From: Sulfurisoma sp963709555 | Lineage (GTDB): Bacteria; Pseudomonadota; Gammaproteobacteria; Burkholderiales; Rhodocyclaceae | Assembly (NCBI GenBank): GCA_963709555.1 | Contig: CAVPWR010000008.1 | Span: 620,001-684,000 of the forward strand | Length of the DNA stretch: 64,000 nucleotides | Reading direction: 5' to 3' | Shown here: one piece after another, positions 17,980 to 26,636 of the stretch | Layout: each line of letters starts with the position of its first letter | Numbering within the stretch: position 1 is the first letter of the stretch | Position numbers and translations under genes: made by a program | Notes under the pieces: generated by a model | The model's input: the letters and a program-made list of their open reading frames with translations, nothing else | Databases searched by the model: none | Told to the model about the DNA's origin: nothing

Positions 17980-18660
17980 CTACGGTGCAGGCCGCACTAC
18001 CGGGGGTGCCGCCAGCGGCTCGCGCAGGCGGGCGAAATCTCGCGGCGCCACGTATTGCAGCAGTTCCTTGCCCTTGGCGTCCAGCACCACGTCGAGCCCC
18101 TTGGCGGGATAGAGGAAATGCTCGACGTGCTCGCCGCCGCGCAGGCGCTCGGCCGGTGCGCCGAAGCGCTGCAGGATGGTGGCCTCGTCGAGGTGGGCCG
18201 AGGGAATGAAGGCGATCGAGCGGATGGCCGTGCGGTCTGCGCGCTGCCGGTCTTCGGCCGACAGCGTCAACTTGCGGGTGGTGCTTTCCATGTACTCGGT
18301 CTTGGCGGCGCGGCCACGCATGGCCTCGATGGTTTCCTGCGGTACGTCGAGCGTCAGGACCATCTTGCCCGTGACGAAGCCCGCGCTGACCGTCTCGAAA
18401 TAGGCCTCCAGCGAGCCGGCTTCGTCCCGTGCCGCGACCACCGCGACCTGCGGTTCTAGCAGGAAGCGGGTGCGGGCCTCCTCCAGGGTGCTGCGGCCCG
18501 GCGTCAGGCCGAAAACGCGCGAACTGCCGTCGGCCTGGATGTCGATCTGCCAGGGCAGGCCCTGCGTGGCAGGCGCAGTCCTGTCCGGGGCGGGCGCCGC
18601 CAGCATCAGCAGCAGCATGAGGGCGGCGGAGCCGGCCAGGATGGAAAGCACGGTTTTCAT
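17980..18660 (-). CDS. Hypothetical membrane-anchored protein
   Basis: A 226-residue protein with an N-terminal signal anchor (MKTVLSILAGSAALMLLLML) and a soluble, presumably periplasmic remainder containing RVFGLTPGRSTLEEARTRF, a pattern of a short helical repeat often seen in uncharacterised periplasmic proteins. I do not recognise a family function. The start at 18660 lies directly after the enoyl-CoA hydratase remnant. The last codons overlap a degenerate copy of the dispersed repeat (17961-17990, CTGGCGCTACGG). Confidence 0.7.
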   Translation of the reverse strand: MKTVLSILAGSAALMLLLMLAAPAPDRTAPATQGLPWQIDIQADGSSRVFGLTPGRSTLEEARTRFLLEPQVAVVAARDEAGSLEAYFETVSAGFVTGKMVLTLDVPQETIEAMRGRAAKTEYMESTTRKLTLSAEDRQRADRTAIRSIAFIPSAHLDEATILQRFGAPAERLRGGEHVEHFLYPAKGLDVVLDAKGKELLQYVAPRDFARLREPLAAPPVVRPAP

Positions 18661-18664
18661 GCGT

Positions 18665-18985
18665 TCAGCGGTGCTTGAATTCCGGCTTGCGCTTGGCGAT
18701 GAAGGCCGCCATGCCCACCTTCTGGTCCTCCAGCGAGAACGAAGCCTGGAAGGTGCGTCGCTCGAACAGCAGGCCCTCGGCCTCCTGCGCATCCATCATG
18801 CGCCCGGTCAGGCACATGTCCATGGCCTTGGCCTTGCCGGTGAGCACGATACAAGCGATATTCTCGTCGGCCTCGAAGGCGTCGAGGGCGCGGGTGATGC
18901 CGTCGACCACCTCGTTGTTGAGGGCGTTGAGCACCTCGGGGCGGTTGATGCGGATCAGGCCCACCCGGGCGTGGATTTCGGTCAG
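18665..18985 (-). pseudogene. Enoyl-CoA hydratase remnant with two internal deletions
   Basis: The readable frame gives RVGLIRINRPEVLNALNNEV...IVLTGKAKA, the normal N-terminal part of an enoyl-CoA hydratase. It jumps straight to MDMCLTGRMMDAQEAE, which normally lies about 90 residues later, and then to GLLFERRTFQASFSLEDQK...KRKPEFKHR, the family C-terminus. The middle (oxyanion-hole and catalytic glutamate region) is missing, so it cannot be active. The joins fall at GKAKA and EAE-GLL, sequences that recur in intact homologues, which suggests deletion between short direct repeats. No convincing start codon remains. Confidence 0.8.
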
Positions 18986-19074
18986 GACGGCTGCGTCATG
19001 GTCGGAATGCTGAGAAATGAAGTGGGCGATGCCGGGAGGGCGGCCCCATCGCGAATTCTAATCCGGGCGGATGG

Positions 19075-19118
19075 GGGGACGGTTTACAGCTTATTACTTA
19101 AGGGTTAAATTTGTCCCC
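19075..19118. repeat. Imperfect inverted-repeat hairpin (REP/MITE-like)
   Basis: GGGGACGGTTTA at the left and TTAAATTTGTCCCC at the right form an imperfect inverted repeat around an AT-rich centre (CTTATTACTTAAGG). Such GGGGAC...GTCCCC units are known near REP-associated transposases, but none is present here. It lies between the enoyl-CoA hydratase remnant and the histidine kinase gene. Confidence 0.5.
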
Positions 19119-19152
19119 GGTGCGCAGAACGCGCGGAAAAGGGACGGGGAAG

Positions 19153-20374
19153 ATGGCCGCAAACGATCATGCCTACCTCAACAACCTGCTGGAAAATTCG
19201 CCGGACGGCGTGTTTACCATCGACCTGGAACTCAAGATCCGCTATGTCAATCCGGCGTTCTGCAAGCTGCTCGGGTTCACGCCGGAAGAATTGATCGGGT
19301 CATCGATCACCGAGTATCTCGGCGATCTCAACATCCTGACGACCTGCATGGTCGCGGTCGAGGCCACCGGTCATTGCAACGACCAGGAAACCATCTTCAA
19401 GTGCGCCGACGGGCGCGTGGTGCACATCTCGAAGAACGTCCAGGCGATCTTCGATGCGCAGCACCAGGTGCGTGAAATCCTGGTCACCATCCGCGACCTG
19501 ACCGAATTGCACAGCCTCAACCGCCGCCTCGAACAGACGCTGGCCGAGCGCGAGGAAGCGAACAGGGCGCTGCAGCAGACGCTCGACACCCTGCGCATGA
19601 CACAGACCCAACTGGTCCAGGCCGAGAAGATGGCCGCCCTCGGCTCGATGGTGGCCGGCGTGGCGCACGAGCTGAACACGCCGATCGGCAACGGCCTGAT
19701 GGCAGTCACCACCCTGCGCGACAAGCTCGGGGCTTTCCGTACCGATACGGCTTCCGGGCTGCGGCGTTCGGTGCTCGACGACTTTGTTTCCAGCGTCGAG
19801 ACGGGCAGCGACATGGCCATCCGCAACCTGCAGCGCGCCGCCGAACTGGTCAGCAGCTTCAAGCAGGTGGCGGCCGACCGCACCAGCGCGCAGCGCCGGC
19901 GTTTTCGCGTGCGCGACGTCGTCGACGAGACCCTGATCACGCTGACGCCGACGTTGAAGCAGGCTCGCTGCCGCATCGAGACCGACGTGCCGGCGGATAT
20001 GGAACTCGACAGCTATCCGGGGCCGCTCGGCCAGGCACTCACCAACCTGATCAACAATGCCCTCATCCATGGTTTCGAGGATCGCGACGACGGCACCATC
20101 CACATCAACGCCGTGGCGCAGTCGCCAGGGCGCGTGTCCATCGTCGTCAGTGACGATGGCCGGGGCATTCCGCTTGGAGCGGCAGGGACGGATCTTCGAT
20201 CCGTTCTTCACGACGCGGATGGGACGCGGCAGCACCGGCCTCGGGCTCCATGTGGTGCACAACGTCGTCACCAACGTGCTCGGCGGCACGGTCACGGTGA
20301 AAAGTGCCAAGGATGAGGGGGCTGTGTTTTCGCTGCTATTGCCGGAGCAGGCCCCCGCGGCAGCCAGCGCCTGA
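19153..20374 (+). CDS. PAS-domain sensor histidine kinase, frameshifted
   Basis: The restored length is 406 residues without membrane segments. The PAS domain covers about residues 10-125 (SPDGVFTIDLELKIRYVNPA, GFTPEELIG). A coiled coil follows (RRLEQTLAEREEANRALQQ), then the dimerisation helix with the phospho-acceptor histidine in VAGVAHELNTPIGN, and the ATPase domain with N-box NLINNALIHGF, DDGRGIP and GLGLHVVHN. An extra T near 20178 (CCGCTTGGAG for CCGCTGGAG) shifts the frame inside the ATPase domain. ACGGGGAAG precedes the ATG at 19153. No response regulator is adjacent. Confidence 0.85.
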
Positions 20375-20391
20375 AGCCGGGGAGAAGCAGC

Positions 20392-21984
20392 TCAGAGTTG
20401 TGATTCGATCGGCAGCAGGCCGAGGAGCCACAGAGAAAAGCGGCGCCATTCGCTCACCCCGGGTTCTTCGGCATGGCGCAGCTCGCCTTCGGCGGTCTTC
20501 TCCACCCAGACGATACGGGCGTCGCCGGAAACCTCGACACTGCGTTCGAGCCGCCAAGCGATGCTGTCGAGCTTCCGTTCCAAGGTCCCGCCGAGTTCCT
20601 CGGCAAGCGGCGCGCTTTCGCACACGACGCCGATTTCCGTGTTGAGCTGGATGGAGCGTGGGTCCAGGTTCAGCGAGCCGATGAAAACGGATTTGCGGTC
20701 GAAGACAAAGGTCTTGGCATGGAGGGAGGCGCGCGAGCCGCTGAGGCCGCCCTTCCGCTCCTTTTCGCTTCCGCTTTCGATTGCTTCGGGCCTGAGTTCG
20801 TAAAGCCTTATGCCACCTTCGAGCAGCGCCTCGCGGTAGCGCTGATAGCCGGCATGCACGGCGCCGACGTCCGTCGCGGCGAGCGAGTTGGTCAGGACGG
20901 TCACGCGCACGCCGCGGCCTACCAGATCGCGCAGCCAGGCCACACCCGCCTTGCCGGGAACGAAGTAGGGCGAGACGATCAGCAGCGATTCGCGGATCGA
21001 AGACCCGAAGCGGCCGAGTTGCGGCAGCAGGCGGCCTTCGGTTTCTTCGGGCGCGCGGCTGATCTTGTAGGGGTCGTCGAACAACACGTGGGCCTTGCCC
21101 CAGAACACCCCTTCGCTGCGGCCCGCGAACCGGTCGGCCAATTCGGCCTTCGCCGCGGTCATATAGGGGCTGTCGCGCTGCTCGTCGAGGAAGGTGGCGA
21201 GTGCGGCCCGCAGCGACTCAAGACCGGCGGGGTCTCCGGCGCGCCCGGTCAGGGCGGCGACCGGATACACCACCTCGGAATTCCAGAATCGGTCGAAGGC
21301 CGCCGAAACCTCGCCGACGCCGGTGCCCACGGTCAGCACGTCAAGATCGCCGAAGGCGACTTCGCCGTGTGCGCCGAAGTATTCGTCGCCGATGTTGCGG
21401 CCGCCGAGTATGGCCACCTGATTGTCGGCGATGAAGGCCTTGTTGTGCATGCGCCGGTTCACTCGGCTAAGGTCGCCGAGCGCGCTCAGGGCGCGGAAGT
21501 TGCGCGAGGCGATCGGATTGAACAGGCGGATCTCGATGTTGGGATGGGCCGCCAGGCTCAGCAGCACCTCGTCGTCCGCCTTGACGCCGACGTCGTCAAG
21601 CAGTACGCGAACCCGCACGCCGCGATCGGCTGCGCGCAGCAGGGCGTTGGCGAAATGGCGACCGGTCAGGTCGTCATGCCAGATGTAGTACTGGACATCC
21701 AGCGAGCGCTCGGCGGCTTCTGCCAGCACGATGCGCGCAATCAGCGCATCGACGCCGCTGCGCAGCGGGCGGAAGCCGCTTTCACCCGGATGGGCCTGCA
21801 GTAACGACAGGCTGGCCAGGCCCAGGCGCGTTGTCTCGGTGTTACGCAGAGCGTGCGATTCGACGCGCTCGATCCCGGTGGGGAGGCTGGTGCAACCGCT
21901 GATCAGCAGCAGCGCCATGATCATGGCAAGCCACCGTGCCTGCGGCGGCCAGGGTAAGTGAAGTGGGGAACTGGTGATGGACAT
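20392..21984 (-). CDS. Phospholipase D-family lipoprotein, cardiolipin synthase C-like
   Basis: A 530-residue protein with a lipoprotein signal (MIMALLLISGCTS, lipobox cysteine) and two complete HKD motifs: RMHNKAFIADNQVAILGGRN and SLHAKTFVFDRKSVFIGSLN. VQYYIWHDDLTGR is typical of the ClsC/YmdC branch, which makes cardiolipin from phosphatidylglycerol and phosphatidylethanolamine. Whether it works on lipids or another phosphodiester is not certain from sequence. It is convergent with the histidine kinase gene, 17 bases apart. Confidence 0.83.
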   Translation of the reverse strand: MSITSSPLHLPWPPQARWLAMIMALLLISGCTSLPTGIERVESHALRNTETTRLGLASLSLLQAHPGESGFRPLRSGVDALIARIVLAEAAERSLDVQYYIWHDDLTGRHFANALLRAADRGVRVRVLLDDVGVKADDEVLLSLAAHPNIEIRLFNPIASRNFRALSALGDLSRVNRRMHNKAFIADNQVAILGGRNIGDEYFGAHGEVAFGDLDVLTVGTGVGEVSAAFDRFWNSEVVYPVAALTGRAGDPAGLESLRAALATFLDEQRDSPYMTAAKAELADRFAGRSEGVFWGKAHVLFDDPYKISRAPEETEGRLLPQLGRFGSSIRESLLIVSPYFVPGKAGVAWLRDLVGRGVRVTVLTNSLAATDVGAVHAGYQRYREALLEGGIRLYELRPEAIESGSEKERKGGLSGSRASLHAKTFVFDRKSVFIGSLNLDPRSIQLNTEIGVVCESAPLAEELGGTLERKLDSIAWRLERSVEVSGDARIVWVEKTAEGELRHAEEPGVSEWRRFSLWLLGLLPIESQL

Positions 21985-22009
21985 GAAGAGTCAAGCTGCT
22001 TGCTGCAGA

Positions 22010-22483
22010 CTATGCGATGCGCAACTGCGCCATCGCTGCGCGGGCATCTCCGCCACCAATGTCCGGAACGATTGCCAGTTCCAGAATCGTCACCCCTACC
22101 AGATCGACCCTGTAATCCTCGAACTCCTGCGTCATGCCCGGCGGACTGAAGTTGTATTGCTGACGCACAATCTCCCGGTAAGATCGGCCAGCGTCCGGGG
22201 ACCACCGCAGCACAAATTCCTGGGTGCGTGCCTGTTGGTCTTCCTGAAACAGCAGTTGAATGCGCCTGATCCGCTGCATCTCATCGAACACAATGCGGAT
22301 CGCCTGCTCTCCGCTTTGCGCTGCTTCCCAACCCGATCCAACGCCGGGCATGAGTGCCGCTTCGATCGGGTGCGCCTCATCCTCGGACGTAAGTTCAACC
22401 TGCGCCAGGCGTTGCAAGTCCAGCCAAACAGAGTCGTCGGGTGAAACATTTTTGGGGCTTTGACTGATTATCCGCTTGCGCAT
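22010..22483 (-). CDS. Conserved hypothetical protein
   Basis: A 157-residue soluble protein starting MRKRIISQSP, with SVWLDLQRLAQVELTSEDEAHPIEAAL, EFVLRWSPDAGRSYREIVRQQ and YNFSPPGMTQEFEDYRVDL. The pattern (beta-rich, HPIEAAL, RQQYNFSPPG) recurs in a family found in many proteobacteria that is sometimes labelled carbohydrate-binding-like; I do not know a demonstrated function. No signal peptide. It is followed by the phospholipase D-family gene in the same direction. Confidence 0.7.
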   Translation of the reverse strand: MRKRIISQSPKNVSPDDSVWLDLQRLAQVELTSEDEAHPIEAALMPGVGSGWEAAQSGEQAIRIVFDEMQRIRRIQLLFQEDQQARTQEFVLRWSPDAGRSYREIVRQQYNFSPPGMTQEFEDYRVDLVGVTILELAIVPDIGGGDARAAMAQLRIA

Positions 22484-22584
22484 GGCATTACCTCCGGAAC
22501 ATGCAGGGCCTGATGACTGGCTCTCGACGTTGGGGCGACGAAAGGGTTGCCCGGGATGAGTTGCTGAATCCTGATCGGGTCATG

Positions 22585-22698
22585 TTATTTCCTCTGTTTC
22601 CCCTTGTCCTTGTCGGCCATGACTCCCTTCACGATGAGCACGATAGGAAACAACGCGACGGCCGCGATGAGCCAATACATGAACCAGACAGCATCCAT
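22585..22698 (-). CDS. Small single-helix membrane protein
   Basis: A 37-residue open frame: MDAVWFMYWLIAAVALFPIV followed by LIVKGVMADKDKGKQRK. One clear membrane helix and a strongly basic tail make chance less likely. The ribosome-binding site is weak (TTGGTGA). It lies in an otherwise empty 390-base gap before tRNA-Ser, in a region of lower GC than its neighbours. Confidence 0.45.
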   Translation of the reverse strand: MDAVWFMYWLIAAVALFPIVLIVKGVMADKDKGKQRK

Positions 22699-22837
22699 CG
22701 GTATGTCACCAAGGGTGCGCAACTTGGAGAGTGCGGCACAAGGATGTTATGGGCATCGAGGATACTATGCAAATGCTTCCGGCAATACCCCGCTAACCTG
22801 GTCGCCGAATGATGGCCTGCGCAATGGCATAGGCAAC

Positions 22838-22862
22838 AAAAAAGCGCCCCGAGAGGCGCCTG
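22838..22862 (-). terminator. Rho-independent terminator downstream of tRNA-Ser
   Basis: On the minus strand GCGCC-TCTCGG-GGCGC forms a five-base-pair GC stem followed by TTTTTT, about 15 bases after the CCA end of the tRNA. The rest of the 22484-22876 gap holds only the small frame at 22585. Confidence 0.75.
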
Positions 22863-22876
22863 CTTGCATTGATTCG

Positions 22877-22967
<91 letters not shown>

Positions 22968-23025
22968 GCGATGGCATCGCTCCGGCCGGGCCGAGCGAGG
23001 CGCGGATTCTAGCAAAAAACCCCCG

Positions 23026-23874
23026 CTACTGCTCGACGTGGCGCAGCGACAGGTCGATGGCGCGCACATCCTTGGTCAGGCCGCCGATGGAGATGCGGTC
23101 GACGCCGGTTTCGGCGATGGCGCGGACGGTCTCGAGGCTGACGCCGCCCGAGGCTTCCAGCTGGGCGCGGCCGGCGCTGAGGCCGACGGCCTGGCGCATC
23201 TGCGCCAGCGTCATGTTGTCGAGCAGGATCATGCTGGCGCCGGCATCGAGCGCCTCGGCCAGCTGCTCCAGCGTCTCGACCTCGATCTGGATGAAGACGC
23301 CCTCGCGCGCCAGGCTGCGCGCGCGGGCCAGGGCGGGTGCGATGCCGCCGGCGGCCATGATGTGGTTCTCCTTGATCAGGATGCCGTCATACAGGCCGAG
23401 GCGGTGGTTGCTGCCGCCGCCGCAGCGCACGGCGTACTTCTGGGCGATGCGCAGGCCGGGCAGGGTCTTGCGCGTGTCGACGATGCGGGCGCCGGTGCCG
23501 GCCACGGCATCGACGTAGCGCCGCGTGATGGTGGCGGTGCCGGATAGCAGCTGCAGGAAATTGAGCGCGGTGCGCTCGGCGGTGAGCAGCGCGCGGGTGT
23601 CGGCGACGATCTCGCACAGGACTTGTCCGGCGCGGATGCGGTCGCCGTCGCTGGCCGACCAGGTGATGCGCACGGCAGGGTCGAGGTGACGGAAGCTCGA
23701 CTCGAACCAGTCGGTTCCGGCCAGCACCGCATCCTCGCGGCTGACCACCGTGCCGACAGCGCAGCAGCCGGCTGGGCCGAGCAGGGCGGTGAGGTCGCCG
23801 CCGCCGATGTCCTCGGCCAGCGCGGCCAGCACGTTGCGCTCGATCTCGGCGGCGATTTGCAGCGGGAAATCCAT
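23026..23874 (-). CDS. nadC: Nicotinate-nucleotide pyrophosphorylase (quinolinate phosphoribosyltransferase)
   Basis: A 282-residue protein starting MDFPLQIAAEIERNVLAALAEDIGGGDLT. DTRKTLPGLRIAQKYAVRCGGG, DGILIKENHI and ILLDNMT are the hallmark NadC blocks, including arginine and lysine residues that bind quinolinate and phosphate. It forms nicotinate mononucleotide from quinolinate and PRPP in NAD synthesis. It is divergent from the DUF2189 gene. No nadA or nadB is in the window. Confidence 0.95.
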   Translation of the reverse strand: MDFPLQIAAEIERNVLAALAEDIGGGDLTALLGPAGCCAVGTVVSREDAVLAGTDWFESSFRHLDPAVRITWSASDGDRIRAGQVLCEIVADTRALLTAERTALNFLQLLSGTATITRRYVDAVAGTGARIVDTRKTLPGLRIAQKYAVRCGGGSNHRLGLYDGILIKENHIMAAGGIAPALARARSLAREGVFIQIEVETLEQLAEALDAGASMILLDNMTLAQMRQAVGLSAGRAQLEASGGVSLETVRAIAETGVDRISIGGLTKDVRAIDLSLRHVEQ

Positions 23875-23985
23875 GGTAAGTTCTCTGCGTCGTAAATGCA
23901 GTCCATTGTACCCCCGCGTCGCAGCGCCTTCGTGCCGTGCCCATCGGCGAAGACCGCGGTGCCGGCCGTTCCCGAGGAGGAAGCC

Positions 23986-24771
23986 ATGGCGACTGAAACC
24001 CCGCAGCCGGCGGCAATGGCCAGCGTGAATTTGCGCAGCATCGACAGCGGGGCGCCGCTGCGCTGGCTCGCGCGCGGCTGGCAGGATCTGCGTCGTCATC
24101 CGGCGGCGAGCCTGTTCTACGGCGCGTGCTTCGCCGCATCCGGCTGGCTGCTCTATTTCGTGTTCACCGCTGCCTATCCGCTGTTCGCCGGCCTCACCAG
24201 CGGTTTCCTGCTGCTCGGCCCGGTCCTCGCGATCGGCCTCTACGACCTGAGCCGGCGGGAGGAGGCGGGGCTGCCGCCGCTGCTTGGCCCGACACTGGTG
24301 GCATGGCGGCGCAATCTGGCCAACCTCGGACTGTTCGCGGCGGTGATCGCCGTGGTGATGCTGATCTGGGCCCGGGCCTCGATGGTCATCTTCGCGCTGT
24401 TCTTCGACGGCGGGCTGCCGACCTTCGGCGACGTCGTGCGGCACGTCGTCACCTTCGCCCAACCGGAGTTCACCCTGATCTATTTTGGCGTCGGCGGTTT
24501 CTTCGCCGCGTTCATCTACGCCATCGCCGTGATCAGCGTGCCGTTGATGCTGGATCGTCAGGTCGATGCCGTGAGCGCCGGCATTGCCAGCATCCGGGCG
24601 GTGTCGCTGAACACCATGCCCCTCGCGCTATGGGCGCTCGTCATCGCGGTGTTCGGGGCGATCGGCTTCGCCACGTTCTTCGTCGGACTTATCGTGCTGA
24701 TCCCGCTGGTCGGCCACGGCACGTGGCACGCTTACCGGGATCTGGTCGAGCCGGCGGCCCCGTCCGGCTAG
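23986..24771 (+). CDS. DUF2189 integral membrane protein
   Basis: A 261-residue protein with six hydrophobic segments. RWLARGWQDLRRHPAASLFYG at the N-terminus, FLLLGPVLAIGLYDLSRR and VISVPLMLDRQVDA are the DUF2189 signatures. GAGGAGG nine bases upstream supports the ATG at 23986; an earlier frame start at 23896 lacks such a site. The function is unknown; the family is often near respiratory or cytochrome genes, but not here. Its stop touches the stop of the convergent DHH gene. Confidence 0.8.
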   Translation: MATETPQPAAMASVNLRSIDSGAPLRWLARGWQDLRRHPAASLFYGACFAASGWLLYFVFTAAYPLFAGLTSGFLLLGPVLAIGLYDLSRREEAGLPPLLGPTLVAWRRNLANLGLFAAVIAVVMLIWARASMVIFALFFDGGLPTFGDVVRHVVTFAQPEFTLIYFGVGGFFAAFIYAIAVISVPLMLDRQVDAVSAGIASIRAVSLNTMPLALWALVIAVFGAIGFATFFVGLIVLIPLVGHGTWHAYRDLVEPAAPSG

Positions 24772-25708
24772 TCAGCCGTCGGCGTTGATCTTTGCGACGA
24801 TCTCGGCCAGCTTCGCCGTCGCCTCGTCGTTGGCGACCTGGCAGGTGCCGGCGTTCTCGTGGCCGCCGCCACCGTATTTGAGCATCAGCTCTCCGACGCT
24901 GGTCTTCGCCGTGCGGTTGAGGATGGATTTGCCGGTGGCAAACACGGTGTTCTGCTTCTGCACGCCCCACATGACGTGGATCGAGATGTTGGTCTCGGGG
25001 AACAGGGCGTAGATGGTGAAGCGGTTGGTGGCGTAGATGGTTTCCTCGTTGCGCAGGTCGAGCACCACGAGGTTCTTGTGCACCGTGGAGCAGCGCTTGA
25101 TCTGTTCCTTTGCCTTGGCGTCGTGCTCGAAGTAGAGGTCGACGCGTTCCTTGACGTCGGGCAGGGCGAGGATCTCGTCGATGCCGTGGTTGCGGCAGTA
25201 CTTGATCAGATCCATCATCAGCTGGTAGTTGCTGACGCGGAACTCGCGGAAGCGGCCGAGGCCGGTGCGCGCGTCCATCAGGTAGTTCATCAGCACCCAG
25301 CCCTTGGGATTAAGCACTTCCTCGCGGGTGAACTGCGCGGCGTCGCCCTTGTCGAACGGCCAGCATCATTTCGGTGAAGGCGGCGGGGAACTTGTTCTTG
25401 CCGCCGAAGTGTTCGTACACCACGCGCGCCGCCGAGGGGGCGTCGGGATAGATGATGTGCTCGGGCCGCTCGCCCGGGTTGCGGATGGTTTCCGACAGGT
25501 GGTGGTCGAAGGCGAGGTGCACGCCCGGTACGTAGGGCAGGTTGGTGGTGATGTCGCGATTGCTGATCTCGATCTTGCCGTCCTGCATGTCCTTGGGATG
25601 GACGAACTTGATGTCGTCGATCATTTCCAGTTCGTTCAGCAGCACGGCGCAGGCCAGACCGTCGAAGTCGCTGCGGGTCACCAGGCGGTACTTGTTGCCC
25701 TCACTCAT
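24772..25708 (-). CDS. DHH-family phosphoesterase, frameshifted
   Basis: The restored length is 311 residues. RSDFDGLACAVLL and HLAFDHHLSET are the metal-binding DHH motifs, and KYGGGGHENAGTCQV near the C-terminus is the DHHA1-type substrate-binding GGGGH. This points to a nanoRNase/cyclic-dinucleotide or exopolyphosphatase-like phosphoesterase; the substrate is not decidable. AAGGAGAGAG precedes the ATG. An extra T near 25355 (GCCGTTCGACAAG for GCCGTCGACAAG) breaks the frame after residue 118, the same sequence change as in arnC and arnT. Confidence 0.85.
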
Positions 25709-25757
25709 TTCTCTCTCCTTGCGTGCCGGACCGGCTCAGTTGAATTCAAATCATATC

Positions 25758-26636
25758 CTACTGCATCCGCGGCCGGGCATGCCAGGCGAGCGTGACGCCG
25801 GCAGCGGCGATGATGGCCATGCCGGCAAAGGCCATGGCGTCGGGCAGCGCGTCATAGAGCAGCCAGCCGATCAGCGTCGCCCAGATCAGCTGGACATAAC
25901 CCAGGGGCGCCAGCGTCGAGGCCGTGGCATGGCGGTAGGCCCCGATCAGCAGGAAGTGGCCGGTGCCACCGTAGATGCCGAGCGAGGCGATCATCAGCGC
26001 CTCCAGCCAGGTCGGCCAGTGGTTCGCGAGGCCGCCCCAGATCCACGGCAACGCCAGGCTCATGGCAACCGTGCCGACCAGCGCGGTGTAGAAGAGCATG
26101 GTCACCGTGTCCTCGGTCGGCGACAGCTGCCGCGTCTGGATCTGGTAGAGCGCATAGCAGGCCGCCGCGATCAAACAGAGCGCGATGCCCTCGCTGACCA
26201 GGGCGCCACCGGGGCGGGCGATCAGCAGCATGCCGACGCAGCCGACGCCGACGGCGGCCCAGCGCAGGGGGCCGACCTTCTCGCCCAGCAGCGGCCCGGC
26301 CAGCAGCGCCACGAACAGCGGCGTGATGAAGAGGATGGCGGTGGTCTCGGCCAGCGGCATGATGCGGAAGGCCGCCATGGCGAAGCCGGTGACGCCGACC
26401 AGCAGCAGCGCGCGCACCACCTGCAATATGGGGCGTCGGGTTTGCAAAAGTCGGCTGCGGCGGGACGGCGCGAGGAAGACCACCATCAGCAGGAAGTGGA
26501 AGGTGTAGCGCGCCCACACCAGCAGCGGCACCGAGAAGGTCTGCGACAGGTGCTTGCTGGTGGCGTCGAGCAGGGCGAAGCAGAGCAGGGCCGCCAGCAT
26601 CATGGCGATGCCGCGGCCGGGCGCGGTGTCAGGCAT
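25758..26636 (-). CDS. EamA-family (DMT) transporter
   Basis: A 292-residue protein with ten predicted membrane helices in two EamA repeats: GIAMMLAALLCFALLDATSK with PLAETTAILFITPLFVALLAG in the first half, and LIGAYRHATASTLAPLGYVQ in the second. The family exports amino acids, nucleosides or other metabolites; the substrate is unknown. ATG at 26636 overlaps the nnr stop by one base. The dispersed repeat at 26446 encodes APSRRSRLL in a cytoplasmic loop, where homologues vary. Confidence 0.85.
   Translation of the reverse strand: MPDTAPGRGIAMMLAALLCFALLDATSKHLSQTFSVPLLVWARYTFHFLLMVVFLAPSRRSRLLQTRRPILQVVRALLLVGVTGFAMAAFRIMPLAETTAILFITPLFVALLAGPLLGEKVGPLRWAAVGVGCVGMLLIARPGGALVSEGIALCLIAAACYALYQIQTRQLSPTEDTVTMLFYTALVGTVAMSLALPWIWGGLANHWPTWLEALMIASLGIYGGTGHFLLIGAYRHATASTLAPLGYVQLIWATLIGWLLYDALPDAMAFAGMAIIAAAGVTLAWHARPRMQ
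26446..26472 (+). repeat. 27-bp dispersed intragenic element, copy 2
   Basis: It is identical over 27 bases to 832-858, beginning AAAAGTCGGCTGCGG. It is read by the minus-strand EamA gene as APSRRSRL, the same peptide and frame as in the sialidase-like gene. Confidence 0.85.
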
